In this document: positions 41,101-49,316 of the stretch, piece by piece | Numbering within the stretch: position 1 is the first letter of the stretch | Layout: each line of letters opens with the position of its first letter | Assembly: GCA_020091685.1 (NCBI GenBank) | Contig: CM034603.1 | Coordinates: 29,745,696 to 29,809,695 of the forward strand | Direction of reading: 5' to 3' | Origin: Lutjanus erythropterus | Taxonomy: Eukaryota; Chordata; Actinopteri; Lutjaniformes; Lutjanidae | Length of the DNA: 64,000 nucleotides | Made by a program: the position numbers and the translations under genes | Notes under the pieces: model-generated | What the model was told of the DNA's origin: nothing | Databases searched by the model: none | The model's input: only the letters and a program-made list of their open reading frames with translations

Positions 41101-44100
41101 CCATGGGAGGTGACCTCCCACGGTTCTGTGATTGTCATTGTCTGGCCAAAGAAATTTCCATCTTCACACTTTATCAAAACTGAACACTTTTGTGTGTAAT
41201 TCTCCTGTACAGTAGCAACAGTACAGGTTTTAACAAATAAAGGGATAGTTTGGATTATTGGATGAAGGGCCGTAATGAGGTATTGATAGTCAGTGTATTA
41301 CCTACAGTACATGCCGGTTTGCACTTCCCCAGAGTGGAGAAGCTGAGAGGAGTACCAGCATGGAAGCTAAGCAATATACTGCTGCAGACAGGGTCAGCAG
41401 CAAAAAATATTTTAACCACAAGATCCGTATCAGTGTGTACGCTATATTTAGAATATTTTCACCACTTAACTTTGCCATTAGACCAGACCAACCAAACTCC
41501 ATGGGTAAAATCAGTAATTTTATCTCTTAGAACAAGGAAGTTGGTGGTCTACTGCTGCCTCAGTTTGTAACTTCATTTATAGTTCGGATTCATCAAAGTC
41601 ACACAAAATAACAAACGCAATCTAACGAACTGAGCCAGTGGTAGTAAAAGTGGTGGTAAAATTACTGTTTTTGCCCATGGAGTTTGGTTAGTTTTGGGAG
41701 TGTGATATTTGCCTTATATAACAGCAATTTCCCACTGGAAGCTGACAGCAAGGTAAAGTATATTCTAAATATAGATACACTTAAACTGATATCGATTTTA
41801 TTAGGTCAACCTTTTTCCAGTGGCTAAAATATGTTTTGTTGCTGACCCTGTCAACAGCAGAATATTGCTTGGCTTCCGTGCTGGTACTCTTCTCTGCTTC
41901 TCCACACTGGGGGTGTGCAAAGCAGCATCTACTGTAGGTAATACACTGACTATTGTTAAGTACCTCATACAACCCCGCATCAAATAATCCGAACTATCCC
42001 TGCAAAGTGGTCAAACGTACAGTTTGATCAATTGCTGCTATCATTTTTATCTTTTAGACCATTAGATCATACATGCTTGACTAAACAGTAATTTTTCATC
42101 CAGGTGGTGTGTTTATTTTTGCCTGTGCCCTACCCCAGGTGCAGCTGAGCCAGGAGTGCATGAGGGCCATGATGAGGATGACTTACTGTCCTCACTGCCG
42201 CGGCATGACCTCCGCCAGACCTTGTGCCAACTACTGCAGCAACGTCATGAAGGGCTGTCTGGCCAACCAGGCTGACCTCAACACTGAGTGGAGGCATCTG
42301 GCAGGTGGGGAACACACACACACACACACACACACACATTCACACATGCATCCAATTCAGCCATATGTTTGCTCAAAGGTTCACCCAACACATGATGCTA
42401 CTTTGTGCTGTGAATGCAGCAGAGTCGTTCCAGCAGTGTACTACATATGAGACATTTCACGCATTCTTCATGCTAACTGTACCTCCTGTCTTTGTAGAAA
42501 CAATGATTCAGGTGGCTGATCGCTTTGATGGCTCATCTGGCGTGGATAGCGTGGTCCTCACTCTCCCAAATCGCATATCAGAAGCCATGCTCAACATGAT
42601 GGACAACATAGACTCAATCAACAGCAAGGTCAGAGCGCACACTGGTGCACACATACAGCTGTATACAGGCTGCCCAAACCACACAAATAGTTTTTACCAC
42701 ACAGAATAGAGAACTGAGCAGACCTGTACCATACAACCAGTGGCGTAACTGGGCTGTATTCCACATGGGTTTTGAGGTCAAAGGGGCCTGACATTGGTGT
42801 AAACTTATTGTTTCATTCTTCAGCTCCGTTTTACATATTCACACACGTTTGTTTTGTCTCTGCTCCATCAGAGCGTCTTGTTCCCATGACAACTGACCAG
42901 AGAAAGACACATGGCGCGTAGCGGGGGGGGTGGGGGGGGCGCTCGTATCCCCCCTTATATGCAACAAAATGCAGTGACCCAGTCTGACGTTACACTCCGT
43001 GCGGCAGTGTAACGTAACCCCGCGGCAACATTACATTTAAAAAAAAAAAAAAGTTTGACCACAAGAGGGCCCATGGGTTTACAAAACCCACCAACCCTAC
43101 GTCATCTACGCTACTGCATACAACACACCCGTAACATCACTGGAATATTCTAGGGATGCATGCAAATATAGAGGTCAATGAATTATCAGCTGACACTGGA
43201 AATGTTATAGCCAATAAAAGCATCTACGTTTTGGTTTATATTTTACTAGCAGAAATAAATGAACATTATAAGAGTCAGGACTGTTCCTTTTTTGCAGTAG
43301 TGTAATATTGTAATAGTGTCAGTTATAACTGGTTCGGTTAGAGCTATGGAATATCATCCGTCTTTGCTCGCTATGTCTGAGCCTTTCTTACTCTCAGGTT
43401 TGCATAGCTGACAGGTTATGTGAAAAAAAAGTGTGAATCTTGTTATCTTGAAATGAGTAGCAGGGAATTATTGGTTATCAGTATCAGATTAAATAAAATC
43501 TATATCATGCGTCCCTGGCATGTAGAGTTTTAGCCGGTGTGATAGTCTTGCCTTATTCCTGACTAATCAAATCACCTACTTTCCCTCATTATTAAAGCAG
43601 TTCACACTTTACCACAACTGTGACAATTTATCAGTGGAGGTGAGCACTGATTGTATCACAGAGGCTCATTTTGCAATGTAATGTGCATGAGGTGCAGAAT
43701 GTATGTCGTTTTAAATAAAATAATTACAGCAGATTATGTGTGCGTGTTGCTCTAGTCATAGCAGAATTATTACTCAATGTAAAGGTTCAGTTATATTGAA
43801 ATTATATTTTAAGAAGCAAGACAGTCATTACTTACTGTCGAAAGTATCTGCAGGCATATACTGGAACTTCACCTCTCTGGATGGAAGCAAATATATATAT
43901 AGATCCTTTTTCCTGCGCAAGGGAAATCAATCAAAGTTAAACTGACAGACATAAAATAGTTGGCACTATATTTTAAAAGGCCCCGAAAACATATTTTCTC
44001 TCTCAGCTTCTTATTATTAGAGAGGTGATCCTACATACAACAATTTTATTTATAAGATTTCAGACTTCTGTGAGTTTTTGTCTGTTCTTGTCTCTGTGGT

Positions 44101-47100
44101 TTGAAGCCGGGTGAACTTGAGAAAAAAAAAATGTGATGTCACACTCCTATCCATGCACCAATCAGGATTTAGCAATGCTGGAACTGAGACGAGATGACAG
44201 GATTGTTTGTTTATGTCGCCGAGCGACTGTCAATCAAATCTGTTCAAAGCACATCCACGGAGTCCTGATGAAGAAGATTAGCTGATTAGCTTTTTTAGTC
44301 ATGAATATTTAATGTTATAGAGAAATAGGAAAGATTTGAAACCAAATTTCGGGGGCTTTAAAATATTCATATCACCTGGTGAGGCAGTAAAAATAGTAGT
44401 AAAGGAGTAAAAAATCTTTTCTGTCTCAGGAAGTGCCGCTGTGAAAACGAATACACATGCCTTGGATCCATCAGTTGTCCCTCCTCACTGTGCTGCCACA
44501 TTTCCCTTACATTCATTCGTTTGTACAATTAACACCTATCCTACCACTAAATTAATGTTGTAGCAAAGCTCTGTGTACCTGATTCAAAATAAAAGGATGT
44601 GAGTCATGACAGTGCCTGCAGGCCAAGCGTTTGCTTCACTGTTTAATGGCGTTTGAGCAACAGTTTTATGTGATCCTTAAAAGGCACGGGCAGCAGTGGA
44701 AATCTGACTGAGCTGTTTGGTGAAGGTGGAAAACAGCGCAGACGGTGAGGGGAAAAGACAAAGCTTCCTCTGTGCTGGTTGTGCTGTTAAAGAGCCGGGC
44801 TGGCTTGAGGTGAGCCATAGCCTGGCAGTCTGCCTCTGACCTGGTTCAATATGGTAATCACACACAGCCGCAGCCTCTGATCTTCATCACTGGGGAAAAG
44901 AGCTGTGTTGAGCCCATAGAAGTCAATTCGTGACTATGGTTTAGTATTATGGTAGACACAGCGTAGGACAGATTATCTCCTATTTACATAATCTGTTGAC
45001 ATCAAAAGCCATATGTTGTGTTGTGTACTTTTCCCACAAGAACATACCAAATGCAGATAGAAATGATTGCAGTATGCACATAAACACGGCAGATATGCTT
45101 GAAGGATCTGCCACCACTCAGACAACAGCGTAAATGCCATATTTCTTACGTCCATTATTCAGTCTACTGTGAACCACACAACACCGACGAGTTATGCTGA
45201 CAGACACGACTGGAAGCTTAAGGAAGGATTATTTTATAGTTATGTGTGAAAGTTCAAAGGCTCCGGGCTCCTCTAAGCAGGCCAGATTGGATGACAGATT
45301 GACTGCAGTCTTGCTGTATTCCCAGGGCTCCATTTATAAAATGTAAGCCCCATAGGAACAAGCAGTGCTCTCTGAGCTGCGAATCATTCTGCTGGAGCGA
45401 CGCTGTGATTGACTCTGGGGGTCATGCAAATAAGCCAGCACCACTTGTCACTGTTTGTTTTCAAAGGTAGAGATTTGTGTGTATTAACAAGCATATTTTC
45501 TTTGTGTACTTACAGACAAGTTGGTCCAACAAAGGCAAAAATGTTTTGCTGGTGCAGTTCGAGTTTATAGGTTTCTATTCAGAGAGCTTGTTCAAGTGTT
45601 GGATTTCAGTCTTGTTAACAGCAACAGCAATAAAGATCATGAATATGAACTACGTATGGTATTAAAATAATGTTTATGGAGCGAGTCTGAAGGCTTAGTC
45701 ACCATTTATAGACGAAGATGAATTTGATGATGAAACACTTGCACCTGTTTTTTTTGGCTCTGCAGTGTTTGGAAACCTTGGGCTTAAAAATTAAACTTTT
45801 TCTAGTAAATTAGAAGAGTTGATATATTTTGTTAAGTAACTGTGATTTAATAGCTGATTACAATTACATTTATTTCGTGATTTAATTTCATGGAACTACA
45901 TATAACTAATTACTTCCTAAAACACTATACATATTAATTATTTGTTAATGATTACCAGATTGTAAACCTTCAAGATATCATTACATAAAGAGATAGACGA
46001 GAAGTTTGTAACACTTGTACTTATGTATGTTATGCTACTTTATCTAATGTTACACTACGTATGTGAACTTACATGAGTATCATACGTATTTTAACCCAAA
46101 GTCTTAAACCTAAGGAAGTAGTTTTGTTGCCCAAACATACCCAAATAGTTTGTGCCTTTATTTTGAAAATCTACCTGGACGTTGCTAATTTATTATTGCT
46201 GGCCTGACTCCAGAGCCTTGCACATGCCAAACTGAAGCTAGAGGCGTACCTACAGCGACAGTTTGAAACGTGCAGGGCCACTGACAAAACTGCCGTATTC
46301 AACCAGTTGGGAGTGAGAGCATTTTTAAAAAAAAAATTTAATGGCTATTCTAAAGTTGCAACTGATATTTTCTTCATTTTACCCTTTTGTTAATCCCATC
46401 TCATCTTCTTTCTACGTTTCTTGTCTTGTATTTTCTTCACCTTCTCCTTCCCCAGTTGTTCCAGTCATGTGGTAACCTCAGAGAGGGAGGAACCAGCAGC
46501 ACAGGAGCCGAAGACAGCATGAACAGAGGGAAGGTTATAGTGGAGGACAAGCTGGGAACCAGCTCCAGCAAAATGGACAAACTGGTTAGTGTTTACCCGA
46601 CTGAATCTGCGCCCTTGTTATTGCTCTCTGATGGTCTAATCTGCCCCTTCCATATTGATGGTTTATGACGCAGGGGCCATTATTCATCACGCGCAATTAA
46701 ACCCTTTTTGCTGTTCATTTCACCTTTGCACAGACGTGTATGGGGTGATTAGATGGGAGTGAATGCTTGGGTGGATGAATGAGTCAGATGACTGAGCACC
46801 GCAGTTGGTTATTGAGGAATAAAGTGTTTTTCTTTCTCTCCTGTCTGTGTCTAGCATCATGCTGTGATTTTGGGTAAAAAGGGTAAAAGCTCATAAATCT
46901 GTTCCTGTCAACTGTGCCTCAGGTGTCTGATGTAACCATGAAACTGAGGGACCTGCAGCCGTACTGGGTTTCTCTCCCAAGTGTTCTGTGCAGTGACAGA
47001 GTGGCCATGGGAACAGGAGCCGAGGATAGGTGTTGGAACGGCATGAGCCGTGCCAGGTAGGGCATGTGAACCTATAAAGAAATGTATGATCTTACCTTCA

Positions 47101-47230
47101 CTTATCTTATTTCAAAATAACATATCACAGTACAAAAATGGAAATGATTTCTTTCAAAATGACAATGTTAAACATACATATAATGAGAACTCAGAGTTGC
47201 TACTGATATCAAAAGACATCTCAAAACTCT

Positions 47231-47278
<48 letters not shown>

Positions 47279-49316
47279 AAAATGTCTGCAAATAAACATG
47301 AATAATATTCTTACAACTGAAAACTTTAATTCATACCCATTAAACTACATCCATACTAACTTTATTACAGGTTCAGCCTGGTATTTGGTCTGGTATGACC
47401 AGTAGCTTATAGCAGTCCTGCGCAGGTCCAGTATTGCAAACCAGCACCTGCCTGCACCCACAAAAGCTGAGTACCAGAGCCGACCAGTTGCTCGCAATTA
47501 TCTCTTAGTGAAGTCCAGACCTGCCTGGAACTGGTAATATAAGTCCCACAGCCCGACCTACACACTTGTGTGCTCAACTGGTAGCAGCACCTGTGCCCCT
47601 GCAGCTGTTGATGTGTTTCCTCAGAAACGATGTGCCTAGCTTGTGGCTATTAAAAGCTAATACTTTTTTGAACTTTTTATAAGCAGTGTAGCCACTGACA
47701 ACATTATTCTCACAGTCTCTGATCACACTAAATTTCTCTCGTACGCACGGCCTGGCCTTCGAAGATGTGTCGCCCACAGTATGGTCCATCTCCACTGGAT
47801 ATTTTTGCCTTTATTTAATCCATTTTAGCTATCAGCTAGTCTACATTGTTGTCAGATGAGAACAGTGATGTCCCATTGTTTAGAAGTATGTGGGACCAAA
47901 TGTTGGCTGATTAGGTTTGATAATGCCCTGTTAGTGCTTTAAATGTCAAAAGCACTACACAAAGATTTTAATTTCTGATTATTTGTTATATTGATGTTCT
48001 GCCTATGAATTTATAAAAGCATTTCTGTACCTATTACACCCATGGGTACCCAACCTGCTGCAAGACTCTAGCTTATAGTGGCTAAGTTAAATAACGTTAG
48101 CAAACTTCAGATAGATATTGTCACGTTCATTATTGAGTCAGTTTTGTTAACTTTGCTCCTTTACTTATGCTACTGTCAAACAACATTTTAGCTTGTCATT
48201 GCATTTTTTTTTCTTCTTTTTCCTCTTCATCCTTTTTCTTCCTCGTCTTCTTCCTTTTTCTTCTTCTTGTAATACTAGTTGGCAGAATCGTGGGAAATTA
48301 AGGGAATTCTTTGTACCATTACTCTGCCCACCTAGAGCCTGGTTCTGTTCAATGTTTCTCCTTTTTCCTCGCCCTTTGATTAAGTGCTTGCTTTAAAAAA
48401 AACAGACGTATTTCACGTGTTAACCAAGCTTTCGTGTGTGGCAGGTACCTTCCCGAGGTGATGGGTGATGGCCTGGCCAGTCAGATCAACAACCCTGAAG
48501 TGGAAATTGACATCACCAAGCCAGACATGACAATACGCCAACAGATAATGCAGCTGAAGATCATGACACACCGCCTGAAGAATGCTCTCAACGGCCAGGA
48601 TGTGGACTTTCAGGACACCAGTGAGTACTTTAACCATCACACAGCCCACAAAGTTTCTCAAGAGCAGTCACAAGAAACTTCCACACAGATGACTCACTGA
48701 TGCTCAAAAACTTTTAAGTTCTAAATTAAGGAGAAAAACAACTTTATTTCCATTCATCTGTGGAGGCACTCACATCTTAGTTTGCACAAACTCTACCAAA
48801 ATGTTAAAAGCAGTATCATTTGAATTAAGATGAAGGAATAAAAATGCTTTGCCTAAATCAAAGTGCCTTTTTGAATAATTGAGGTCATATTTTGTACCAC
48901 GCTGGCAGTGAAATTCTCATAATCCTTTATCTGGGGCTACACCTGGACAGTGAACCTCATATTTCTTAAGCAAATACTGTATGTGCACAGTGTGTTTAAT
49001 ATGCATGAGTATGTAGCAGCAGTCTTAATATGTTAATTTTATAAATGCATAGGCAACATCATTTGTAAATTTGATGTATGTCGTATCATTAAGCTCACGT
49101 CCTGACCATCTGTCCATAGGTGATGATGTCAGCGGTTCAGGAAGTGGCATGTGCGCCGATGATATGTGTTCCCGGGGCCCACGCCTCGTCCCTGTCACCG
49201 ACCGAACCATATTCATCCCTCCAGAAAACAAGGAGGTGAAAGCCTCGGCCAACCAGAACCTCCCCTGCGTCACCATTTACCTGCTTTCACTGCTCATTTT
49301 GCTGCTCCGGCGATAA
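15442..49316 (+). CDS. gpc1: Glypican-1, GPI-anchored heparan sulfate proteoglycan (exons 2-10 of a split gene; exon 1 not in window)
   Basis: The joined exons are 15442-15600, 33670-33897, 34131-34294, 42139-42304, 42498-42628, 46456-46584, 46923-47056, 48445-48620 and 49120-49316. With one base from exon 1 they give exactly 494 codons, against about 503 in the matching part of human GPC1. Every junction is GT-AG and every phase agrees. Glypican-1 sits on the outer cell surface through a GPI anchor, and its heparan sulfate chains bind FGF, Wnt, Hedgehog and BMP ligands. GPC1 rather than GPC4/6 is indicated by [30 protein letters not shown] and the SGSGSG cluster followed by two cysteines and CSR. 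Thirteen of the 14 family cysteines are present: three in exon 2, one in exon 4, six in exon 5, one in exon 7 and two in exon 8. The signal peptide and first cysteine are expected in an upstream exon 1 that I could not find. Whether this is gpc1a or gpc1b cannot be decided here. Confidence 0.96.
15667..15738. repeat. (GT)36 microsatellite just inside gpc1 intron 2
   Basis: This is a perfect 72-bp GT tract, with interrupted repeat to about 15772, starting 67 bases after the exon 2 donor. It is long enough to be polymorphic and could form Z-DNA. Confidence 0.97.
17831..17863. repeat. (CA)n microsatellite
   Basis: A perfect CA tract of 33 bp, followed by interrupted CA to about 17880. Confidence 0.95.
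18638..18687 (-). pseudogene. 5S rRNA 5'-half fragment
   Basis: The minus strand reads as roughly the first 50 bases of vertebrate 5S rRNA, including the diagnostic CCCTGAGCACGCCCGATCTC and GTCTGATCTC that follows it. A few substitutions lie toward the 5' end. The similarity stops at about base 50, so most of the internal promoter (A box, intermediate element, C box) is missing and it cannot be a working 5S gene. It could be a processed fragment or a truncated 5S-derived SINE head. Confidence 0.8.
18730..18890 (+). mobile_element. hAT-like repeat fragment with GGGTGTAACG end
   Basis: It starts TAGGGGTGTAACGATTCA and continues with ATGCATC / ATCGATGCA words, a common teleost non-autonomous hAT pattern. 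The right boundary is not clear. Confidence 0.6.
19020..19161 (+). mobile_element. Right end of a teleost DNA transposon (GGAACTGGGGTTGTA terminus)
   Basis: GTCATTTGCAAATCATTGCA, CCCAACTTTTTTGGAACTGG and GGTTGTA are the hallmark 3' end of a widespread fish repeat. The matching left end (TACAACCCC...) was not seen nearby, so this is a truncated copy. Confidence 0.7.
22114..22210. mobile_element. Fragment of an AT-rich hAT-like repeat
   Basis: It contains ATTATTTTGATAATTGATCGATCAAAAA and the word AACATTCTCTGGACTTT, which resemble a common vertebrate repeat. It is strongly decayed. Confidence 0.4.
24820..25340. mobile_element. Palindromic repeat interrupted by a nested hAT fragment
   Basis: GAATATAATGGAAC at 24850-24863 is mirrored by GTTCCATTATATTC at 25269-25282, with further weaker inverted match on both sides (for example a TGTGGTG word inside each arm). 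Between the arms lies a separate hAT-type piece at 24897-25155. Confidence 0.65.
24897..25155. mobile_element. hAT (Charlie-like) fragment
   Basis: It begins CAGGGGATCTCAAAGTTTTA and ends with CCACGGGCCGTACTTTGCAG. These are decayed forms of the CAGGGGTCTCAAA / TTTGAGACCCCTG ends of a large vertebrate hAT group. It is short and non-coding. Confidence 0.6.
27081..27117. repeat. Interrupted (GT)n microsatellite
   Basis: GT dinucleotides interrupted by GCGC, within intron 2. Confidence 0.85.
32046..32071. repeat. (CA)n microsatellite
   Basis: About 12 CA units in intron 2. Confidence 0.9.
33041..33082. repeat. (GT)21 microsatellite
   Basis: A perfect 42-bp GT tract about 590 bases upstream of exon 3. 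Confidence 0.95.
33251..33300. repeat. (CTGT)n / CTGCC tetranucleotide repeat
   Basis: Several CTGT units grade into CTGCC-type degenerate repeat. Confidence 0.8.
33670..33897 (+). CDS. gpc1: gpc1 exon 3 (core helices)
   Basis: The acceptor is TTTGTAG and the donor is GTACAT; both ends are phase 1, and the exon has 76 codons. It encodes [18 protein letters not shown], then [40 protein letters not shown] and [14 protein letters not shown]. The YTQN..F.DLY.(D/E)LR.YY and NVNLEE.L..FWARLLE blocks are highly conserved in glypicans. An NRS sequon near the start lies close to the human N116 NDS site. The last residues before the donor (NRLYYI) depart from the NPQY-type sequence seen in GPC4/6. The frame closes soon after the donor, so this exon must be spliced to the next. 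Confidence 0.95.
33898..34130 (+). other. gpc1 intron 3, largely made of a MITE-derived segment
   Basis: This is a 233-bp intron with donor GTACAT and acceptor TTGATTGCAG. From about 33903 to 34130 it can be aligned by eye with 41591-41820, the inner part of the long-TIR MITE in intron 4. Shared words include AAATAACAAAC, CCCATGGAGTTT, GCTTATATAA / CCTTATATAA, GACAGCAA.GTAAAG and GATTTTA. The MITE also carries a polypyrimidine-CAG (ending at 41820) at nearly the same distance from the shared GATTTTA as the real splice acceptor here. The intron lacks the outer terminal inverted repeats. Whether the element created the intron or landed in an existing one is not settled by this window. Confidence 0.75.
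34131..34294 (+). CDS. gpc1: gpc1 exon 4
   Basis: The acceptor is GATTGCAG and the donor is CAG|GTAAAA; the exon enters at phase 1 and leaves at phase 0, with 54 full codons after the split glycine. It encodes [40 protein letters not shown] and [19 protein letters not shown] carries a conserved cysteine (human C191). [20 protein letters not shown] and VV.KVSQ are standard glypican blocks. In mammalian GPC1 this piece is, from memory, in the same exon as the preceding one. Confidence 0.95.
35580..36225 (+). mobile_element. GGTTCT/AGAACC-rich non-autonomous DNA element, copy 1
   Basis: It starts CACTCTTAGAAATAAGGGTTC and ends TTTCTAATAGTA, an imperfect inverse of the start. The body is packed with GGTTCT and AGAACC words. 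Inside, a unit of about 56 bp (ending CTTGGAATATAAAA) repeats in tandem at about 35783-35950. The same family occurs at 55037 and 56137-57373. It is non-coding. Confidence 0.8.
38062..38123. repeat. (GT)31 microsatellite
   Basis: A perfect 62-bp GT tract in intron 4. Confidence 0.97.
39003..39066 (-). mobile_element. Fragment of an AT-rich hAT-like repeat
   Basis: The minus strand contains ATTATTGATTAATCTGTTGA and adjoining ATTATTTTTC, a well-known end segment of a common vertebrate repeat. It is short and truncated. Confidence 0.5.
39956..40368. mobile_element. Short TIR DNA element (GGGGCCTAAGGCAA words at both ends)
   Basis: The left end reads GAGCGGGGGTGGATTTAG and the right end reads AAAAGTCCCGCCCTGA, an imperfect inverse. 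GGGGCCTAAGGCAA occurs near both ends in the same orientation. It is about 410 bp and non-coding, with no clear target duplication. Confidence 0.55.
41242..42000. mobile_element. Long-TIR MITE (about 760 bp, about 250-bp inverted arms)
   Basis: The left arm starts GGGATAGTTTGGATTATTGG and the right arm ends in its near inverse (AATAATCCGAACTATCCC). Both arms share AGTCAGTGTATTACCTACAG, a GGAGAAGC word, AGTACCAGCA.GGAAGC and GACAGGGTCAGCA. The inverted match extends inward to at least ATATTTAGAATAT in each arm. No coding capacity. The inner segment is related to gpc1 intron 3. Confidence 0.88.
42139..42304 (+). CDS. gpc1: gpc1 exon 5 (cysteine-rich cluster)
   Basis: The acceptor is CTACCCCAG and the donor is GCAG|GTGGGG; the exon enters at phase 0 and leaves at phase 1. 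It encodes [40 protein letters not shown] and [15 protein letters not shown]. It holds six conserved cysteines (human C246, C256, C259, C268, C272, C279) that lock the N-terminal half of the core. The GCLANQ.DL..EW block is nearly invariant among glypicans. A CA microsatellite begins eight bases into the downstream intron. Confidence 0.96.
42312..42338. repeat. (AC)n microsatellite at the exon 5 donor
   Basis: The perfect AC tract starts eight bases into intron 5, a 193-bp intron. CA-rich intronic tracts are known hnRNP L binding sites, so it could influence splicing; that is inference. Confidence 0.95.
42498..42628 (+). CDS. gpc1: gpc1 exon 6
   Basis: The acceptor is CTTTGTAG and the donor is AAG|GTCAGA; the exon enters at phase 1 and leaves at phase 0. 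It encodes (E)[39 protein letters not shown] and INSK. It matches the glypican segment with a GV(D/E)SV motif followed by ISEA(I/M)..M.DN. The preceding intron is only 193 bp and is partly CA repeat. Confidence 0.95.
42738..43116. mobile_element. hAT-type MITE with intact 8-bp target-site duplication
   Basis: The ends are CAGTGGCGTAACTGG and ATCTACGCTACTG (imperfect inverse of each other). The element is flanked by CATACAAC at 42730-42737 and again at 43117-43124, a perfect 8-bp duplication as hAT elements make. It is 379 bp, non-coding, with a G-rich run near 42922-42940. The intact duplication suggests a fairly young insertion. Confidence 0.9.
43969..44364. mobile_element. TIR element with TTTAAAAGGCCCCGAAA ends
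   Basis: The left end is ATTTTAAAAGGCCCCGAAAA and the right end is TTTCGGGGGCTTTAAAAT, near-perfect inverses. It is about 395 bp and non-coding, of a type common in percomorph fish introns. Confidence 0.75.
46091..46137 (+). repeat. Fragment of an AAACCTAA-type teleost repeat
   Basis: TTAACCCAAAGTCTTAAACC and AAGTAGTTTTGTTGCCCAAA resemble a decayed copy of a common fish repeat. Confidence 0.4.
46456..46584 (+). CDS. gpc1: gpc1 exon 7 (variable linker)
   Basis: The acceptor is CTTCCCCAG and the donor is CTG|GTTAGT; both ends are phase 0, with 43 codons. It encodes [40 protein letters not shown] and DKL. The SCGN cysteine matches human C343. The Ser/Thr/Gly-rich linker after it is the fastest-changing part of the ectodomain and differs from human, as expected. 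The phase and the preceding and following exons fix its place in the gene. Confidence 0.92.
46923..47056 (+). CDS. gpc1: gpc1 exon 8
   Basis: The acceptor is GTGCCTCAG and the donor is CCAG|GTAGGG; the exon enters at phase 0 and leaves at phase 2. It encodes [40 protein letters not shown] and MSRA(R). The two cysteines in VLCSD and DRCWNG correspond to human C401 and C415. The .FW.SLP...C and CWNG words are family hallmarks; here the first reads YWVSLP. Confidence 0.95.
47230..47278. repeat. (TTTC)12 microsatellite
   Basis: A perfect tetranucleotide tract in intron 8; it produces an artefactual Phe/Leu/Ser-rich frame. Confidence 0.97.
47574..47795 (-). pseudogene. hAT transposase remnant, N-terminal BED-type zinc finger region
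   Basis: The minus-strand frame of 73 residues reads [20 protein letters not shown] followed by [20 protein letters not shown] and HINSC. This is the layout of a BED zinc finger at the start of a hAT transposase: aromatic start, GY.(A)C..CK, GTS.L..H....C. The two CxxC cysteines appear as Y and F here, so the finger could not bind zinc. The frame ends soon after and no catalytic domain follows, so it is a truncated, inactive piece. The sequence toward 47360 may be more of the same element. Confidence 0.7.
48207..48270. repeat. Pyrimidine-rich CTT tract
   Basis: A nearly pure T/C run with TTCTTC units, about 175-240 bases upstream of the exon 9 acceptor. Confidence 0.85.
48445..48620 (+). CDS. 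gpc1: gpc1 exon 9 (C-terminal core)
   Basis: The acceptor is GTGTGGCAG and the donor is GTGAGT; the exon enters at phase 2 and leaves at phase 1. It encodes [40 protein letters not shown] and [18 protein letters not shown]. It is the most conserved exon and by eye nearly identical to human GPC1, which separates this gene from GPC2, GPC4 and GPC6. Confidence 0.97.
49120..49316 (+). CDS. gpc1: gpc1 exon 10: heparan sulfate attachment sites and GPI signal, stop codon
   Basis: The acceptor is GTCCATAG; the frame ends at TAA 49314-49316. It encodes (S)[18 protein letters not shown], a linker, then [18 protein letters not shown] and ILLLRR. Three Ser-Gly dipeptides preceded by acidic residues match the human heparan sulfate attachment serines (S486, S488, S490), and the two cysteines after them are also present in human. 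The C-terminus is a GPI signal: small residues (ASAN, likely omega-site region) followed by a hydrophobic stretch and terminal RR. The exact omega residue cannot be set by eye. Confidence 0.95.

Larger units (their letters stand above)
34295..42138 (+). other. gpc1 intron 4 (about 7.8 kb)
   Basis: The intron contains a GGTTCT/AGAACC-rich element (35580-36225), a 62-bp GT tract (38062-38123), a TIR element with GGGGCCTAAGGCAA words (39956-40368) and the long-TIR MITE (41242-42000). Unique-looking stretches near 36840-37270 and 39060-39320 have ATTA-rich composition that could be regulatory. No coding exon was seen. Confidence 0.85.
42629..46455 (+). other. gpc1 intron 6 (about 3.8 kb)
   Basis: It contains a hAT-type MITE with target duplication (42738-43116), a second TIR element (43969-44364) and a fragment of a common teleost repeat (46091-46137). 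A short open stretch at about 46208-46330 has no ATG or family match and ends in an A-run. No coding exon was seen. Confidence 0.85.
47057..48444 (+). other. gpc1 intron 8 (about 1.4 kb)
   Basis: It holds a (TTTC)n tract, a minus-strand hAT transposase remnant and a pyrimidine-rich tract (48207-48270). The last lies too far from the exon 9 acceptor to be its polypyrimidine tract. Confidence 0.85.

Noticed and set aside
46208-46330. Open stretch without ATG in intron 6, upstream of exon 7
   Set aside because: It encodes about 40 residues with no recognised family, runs into an A-tract, and follows a repeat fragment. Exon 7 has its own good acceptor.
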